Source of the DNA: Deltaproteobacteria bacterium
GTDB taxonomy: Bacteria > Desulfobacterota > Desulfofervidia > Desulfofervidales > DG-60
Direction: 5' to 3'
Length of the DNA: 7,749 bases
Assembly (NCBI GenBank): GCA_021163945.1
Contig: JAGGTC010000021.1
Location: forward strand, 1-7,749
A model generated the notes under the pieces. It worked only from the letters and a program-made list of their open reading frames with translations. It was not told the DNA's origin and made no database searches. Position numbers and translations under genes: made by a program. Of the stretch, positions 5,634-7,749 are shown piece by piece. The first letter of the stretch is position 1. Each line of letters begins with the position of its first letter.

Positions 5634-6337
5634 GGTAGACCAAAATAGAATTTTATACCAACACCTACCATCCAAGAATCTAGATCTATCTCGCCCTTTC
5701 TAGGATAAGGAGAGGGTATTGTGTTGTCAATCTTGAGGGTCTCACAGATATCCGAATCTGCCCAAAAATAGCGAAATTCAAAATTAAAGGCTATGTTTTT
5801 AGACACAAAAATATCAAGCCCCCCTCCTATATGTCCACCCCAGGCACTTTTCATATCTACCTTTACCCTCCAAGGGGAGTAATAATCCTTATATTCCTTT
5901 GAGACGTCACAATCTACAAAGTAACGTCCAAAGCCAAAGGTAAGATAGGGCACCATCCAGGTATAGTATTCTGGAGGGGCTAGATACCTTAGTTGGGCAG
6001 AGAGGGTAAGTGGATATACCCTTACTTTGGCCACTTTAACCCACTTTTCAACCCCTGAGATCTCCCTTCCTATTACCCTTTTTAGGTTTGTCCTCAAGGA
6101 GTAATCAAATGCCAGTTCAATGGAGAGCCACTTATTTATCCCGTAGGTGAGGGTACCACCAAACATACTCTTTCCCTCCAAATCCCCCTTATCGCCCAAA
6201 TAGCTATCTGTCCTTGGTGAAAGCCACATAAACCTTGCCCCTACCCCTACTTTGTTAGTGATATCCTGGGCCCATAAGTGATTTAGACCAATTAGAAAAA
6301 ATGAGACTAATATGCCAAGGGCTACAAATTTTTTCAT
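5624..6337 (-). CDS. Outer-membrane beta-barrel protein, OmpW-like
   Basis: 237 residues. A clear signal peptide (MKK, then a hydrophobic stretch from about 4 to 18) ends at LWA, with cleavage likely after Ala23. The mature part alternates polar and hydrophobic or aromatic residues in barrel strands, for example LSIELAFDYSL, LTLSAQLRYLAP, MVPYLTFGFGRYF, WGGHIGGGLDIFV, IAFNFEFRYFWA and SWMVGVGIKFYF. That is about eight strands, as in OmpW and related small porin-like proteins. The final HR after Phe-Tyr-Phe-Gly-Leu-Pro is a slight extension beyond the usual terminal aromatic. The start is well placed: GGGAGGT lies four bases ahead of the ATG. It begins 31 bases after the stop of the FG-GAP gene on the same strand, so the two are likely co-transcribed. 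Cargo or function cannot be told. Confidence 0.82.
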   Translation of the reverse strand: MKKFVALGILVSFFLIGLNHLWAQDITNKVGVGARFMWLSPRTDSYLGDKGDLEGKSMFGGTLTYGINKWLSIELAFDYSLRTNLKRVIGREISGVEKWVKVAKVRVYPLTLSAQLRYLAPPEYYTWMVPYLTFGFGRYFVDCDVSKEYKDYYSPWRVKVDMKSAWGGHIGGGLDIFVSKNIAFNFEFRYFWADSDICETLKIDNTIPSPYPRKGEIDLDSWMVGVGIKFYFGLPHR

Positions 6338-6368
6338 ATTTACCTCCCATTATTTCAAATGCACCAAA

Positions 6369-7748
6369 TCAGTAAATATAAAATGACTGGTCATCAAATA
6401 CAGAGTAGTTCATCCCATCCCAATTTTGAATAATAAAACCAGCATTCACAGTACAACTATAACCTGAAGGAAAATAGGAGCTTGGAAAGTCAAATAATGG
6501 GTAATCACTAAGGTCTGTCACTGCCCACACCGTAAATGGAGGTATATGATCTGGTTCTGTTCCCTCCTCAACCTCTTCTATCTTTTTATTTACTTCATCA
6601 TAGTAATAATATTTCTGATAAGTGTGCCAACCTGTTGTACTATACCATTCTTTAAATATCGAGGTCTTTTCTACTGGCACAATTTCAGTCTCATTATCTA
6701 CTTGTACTTCTATATTAAATATATCAATCCTTGAACAATCAATCCAAAGATAGGCAAAGGCTGGAAGTCCAAGGGCCTCATTTGCATCTACATCTGCAAA
6801 TGCCTTAACCCTTCCACCAGTAGTGTCAACCTTTACTGTTACAACCGCAGGACTGCTGATGATACGGCCAGTAATACCAAACTCTGCCGCATCACTTACA
6901 TAATAGACAATCCCACTTGCCCCTTTAATTACCAATTTGCCAATGATGCTGTAAAAACCTGTGCCTATCTCATTGGCCAGATCTTGGGTTGAGAATGACC
7001 AGAGAGGGACTTCAGGGATATTTGTAATATTTAGGTCTGTTGCAAAAGGTGTCTCTCCCTCTGTAATCCCATCAGGTGTGACAGAATAGGTCTTTGGTTC
7101 GGCCTCTGCCTCATCCCCGCTTAGGTCTGGGGTAATGGCATTAAGGAGCAAATAAAAATCTGCCTCGAAACCATGGCAGTCATTTGCCTCCAATGAGCCA
7201 AAGACATCAATTTTATCATTGGCACTAGTTGAAACACTTAAAGGCCCATCAACAGGGTCACCGCCATTTTCCCTTATCTTTATATCTACATCTGGCAGCC
7301 TAAAATTGAGCTTGGTTGAGATCTCCTCATCCTTAAAAATGCTAACTGTATTATCCCCTTGATTTAGTACCAGTAGATCACTCTTTCCATTATTGTCAAA
7401 GTCGGCTGCCAGGACTTCAGTAGGATGGCTACCAGTAGATAGGGTTTTATCTGATACTGTAAAATTTCCTAAGCCTGTACTGAGTAAGATATAAATGGCA
7501 TCACTGCCTTCACAGGCAACAGCAATGTCTAAATAATTATCACTGTTAAAGTCGGCAATGCAGACAGAGGAGGGTGATTGACCCACCTGGTAGTTGACAG
7601 GTGGATACCAACTATAATTACCATCTTCTATTTTACCATAATAAAGGCTTACAGAATTACTAATTTTGTTTGCTACTACTACATCACGTATATTGTCATG
7701 GTTAAATTCTGCTATAGCAATGTCTACAGGATCCCACCCTGTCTGTCT
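6369..7748 (-). CDS. FG-GAP/VCBS-repeat surface protein, 5' end outside window
   Basis: The frame is open to the window edge: 459 residues are visible before TGA at 6369-6371. A GTG at 7586 could be mistaken for a start, but the 54 codons before it are open and continue the same repeat pattern, so the real start lies beyond the window. The first 140 or so residues form three FG-GAP/VCBS units (visible residues 4-55, 56-105 and 106-140). Each has a calcium-loop-like acidic core: EFNHDNIRD, DFNSDNYLD and DFDNNGKSD. The remaining 320 residues are beta-rich, acidic and Thr/Ser-rich, with few charges in long stretches and an aromatic end (VFDDQSFYIY). I do not recognise a domain there. Such proteins are usually exported and act in adhesion or surface structure. 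The signal peptide is not visible. Confidence 0.8.
   Translation of the reverse strand, partial: RQTGWDPVDIAIAEFNHDNIRDVVVANKISNSVSLYYGKIEDGNYSWYPPVNYQVGQSPSSVCIADFNSDNYLDIAVACEGSDAIYILLSTGLGNFTVSDKTLSTGSHPTEVLAADFDNNGKSDLLVLNQGDNTVSIFKDEEISTKLNFRLPDVDIKIRENGGDPVDGPLSVSTSANDKIDVFGSLEANDCHGFEADFYLLLNAITPDLSGDEAEAEPKTYSVTPDGITEGETPFATDLNITNIPEVPLWSFSTQDLANEIGTGFYSIIGKLVIKGASGIVYYVSDAAEFGITGRIISSPAVVTVKVDTTGGRVKAFADVDANEALGLPAFAYLWIDCSRIDIFNIEVQVDNETEIVPVEKTSIFKEWYSTTGWHTYQKYYYYDEVNKKIEEVEEGTEPDHIPPFTVWAVTDLSDYPLFDFPSSYFPSGYSCTVNAGFIIQNWDGMNYSVFDDQSFYIY
7329..7739 (-). repeat. Three tandem FG-GAP/VCBS protein repeats
   Basis: Three units of about 50-52, 50 and 35 codons start near 7739, 7583 and 7433. 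Each opens with Gly-x-x-Pro-x-x-[VI]-x-x-A-[DE]-F, then an Asn/Asp-rich loop ending in Asp, then a hydrophobic strand ([DL]-[IVL]-[VA]-V) and a second strand such as VSLYYG, IYILLS or VSIF. More units probably lie upstream, since seven such blades make a beta-propeller. Confidence 0.7.
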
Positions 7749-7749
7749 T

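Noticed and set aside
6546..6734. Hydrophobic 62-codon open frame on the plus strand, possible small membrane protein
   Set aside because: It is antisense to the FG-GAP protein. The hydrophobic look comes from the complement of its Tyr/Lys/Glu-rich codons, and there is no ribosome site.
7584..7586. GTG at 7586 as the start of the FG-GAP protein
   Set aside because: The frame stays open for 54 more codons to the window edge and those codons form a further FG-GAP unit, so this is an internal valine.
1..7749. tRNA or other RNA genes, CRISPR array, insertion sequence ends, phage att site
   Set aside because: I scanned both strands and saw no cloverleaf arms, regularly spaced repeats, transposase fragment or flanking inverted repeats.

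Overview
The window looks like a chromosomal piece of a Gram-negative bacterium. It encodes an outer-membrane beta-barrel protein with a signal peptide, a dTDP-rhamnose operon and a surface-type repeat protein. Codon use leans on AGG/AGA for Arg and ATA for Ile, with many Lys residues and mostly Shine-Dalgarno-led genes. That would fit an anaerobic or thermophilic bacterium, perhaps of the Desulfobacterota/Thermodesulfobacteria kind, but the lineage is inference.

Layout. (1) 2-97, plus strand: the last 31 codons of a VapC-like PIN toxin, cut by the window edge. (2) 125-3595, minus strand: a tightly packed operon read rmlC > rmlB > rmlD > rmlA, with each stop overlapping the next start. It makes dTDP-L-rhamnose, and a sigma70-like promoter is visible at 3627-3655. 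(3) 3596-4536, plus strand: a small graveyard of toxin-antitoxin-like genes. A HEPN gene has lost its middle, while its MNT nucleotidyltransferase partner is intact. After them come an intact 71-residue protein of a family I associate with AbiEii-like nucleotidyltransferases, and what looks like an internally deleted remnant of that partner. (4) 4533-5633, plus strand: a GT4 glycosyltransferase, WbaZ-like. (5) 5624-7749, minus strand: an FG-GAP/VCBS-repeat protein that runs off the window edge, followed by an OmpW-like outer-membrane protein whose end overlaps the end of the glycosyltransferase.

How it works together. The four Rml enzymes turn glucose-1-phosphate and dTTP into dTDP-L-rhamnose. 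The GT4 enzyme is a plausible user of nucleotide sugars in the same O-antigen or exopolysaccharide pathway. The toxin-antitoxin relics sit between the rml promoter and the glycosyltransferase gene, as if an accessory island had been inserted into a polysaccharide locus and was being eroded.

I see no RNA genes, CRISPR array, insertion sequence or att site. Most of the window is ordinary. The unusual part is 3640-4536: two successive antitoxin-like genes kept whole, each beside a partner gene gutted by an internal, frame-shifting deletion, and both units headed by the same 12-base leader sequence.
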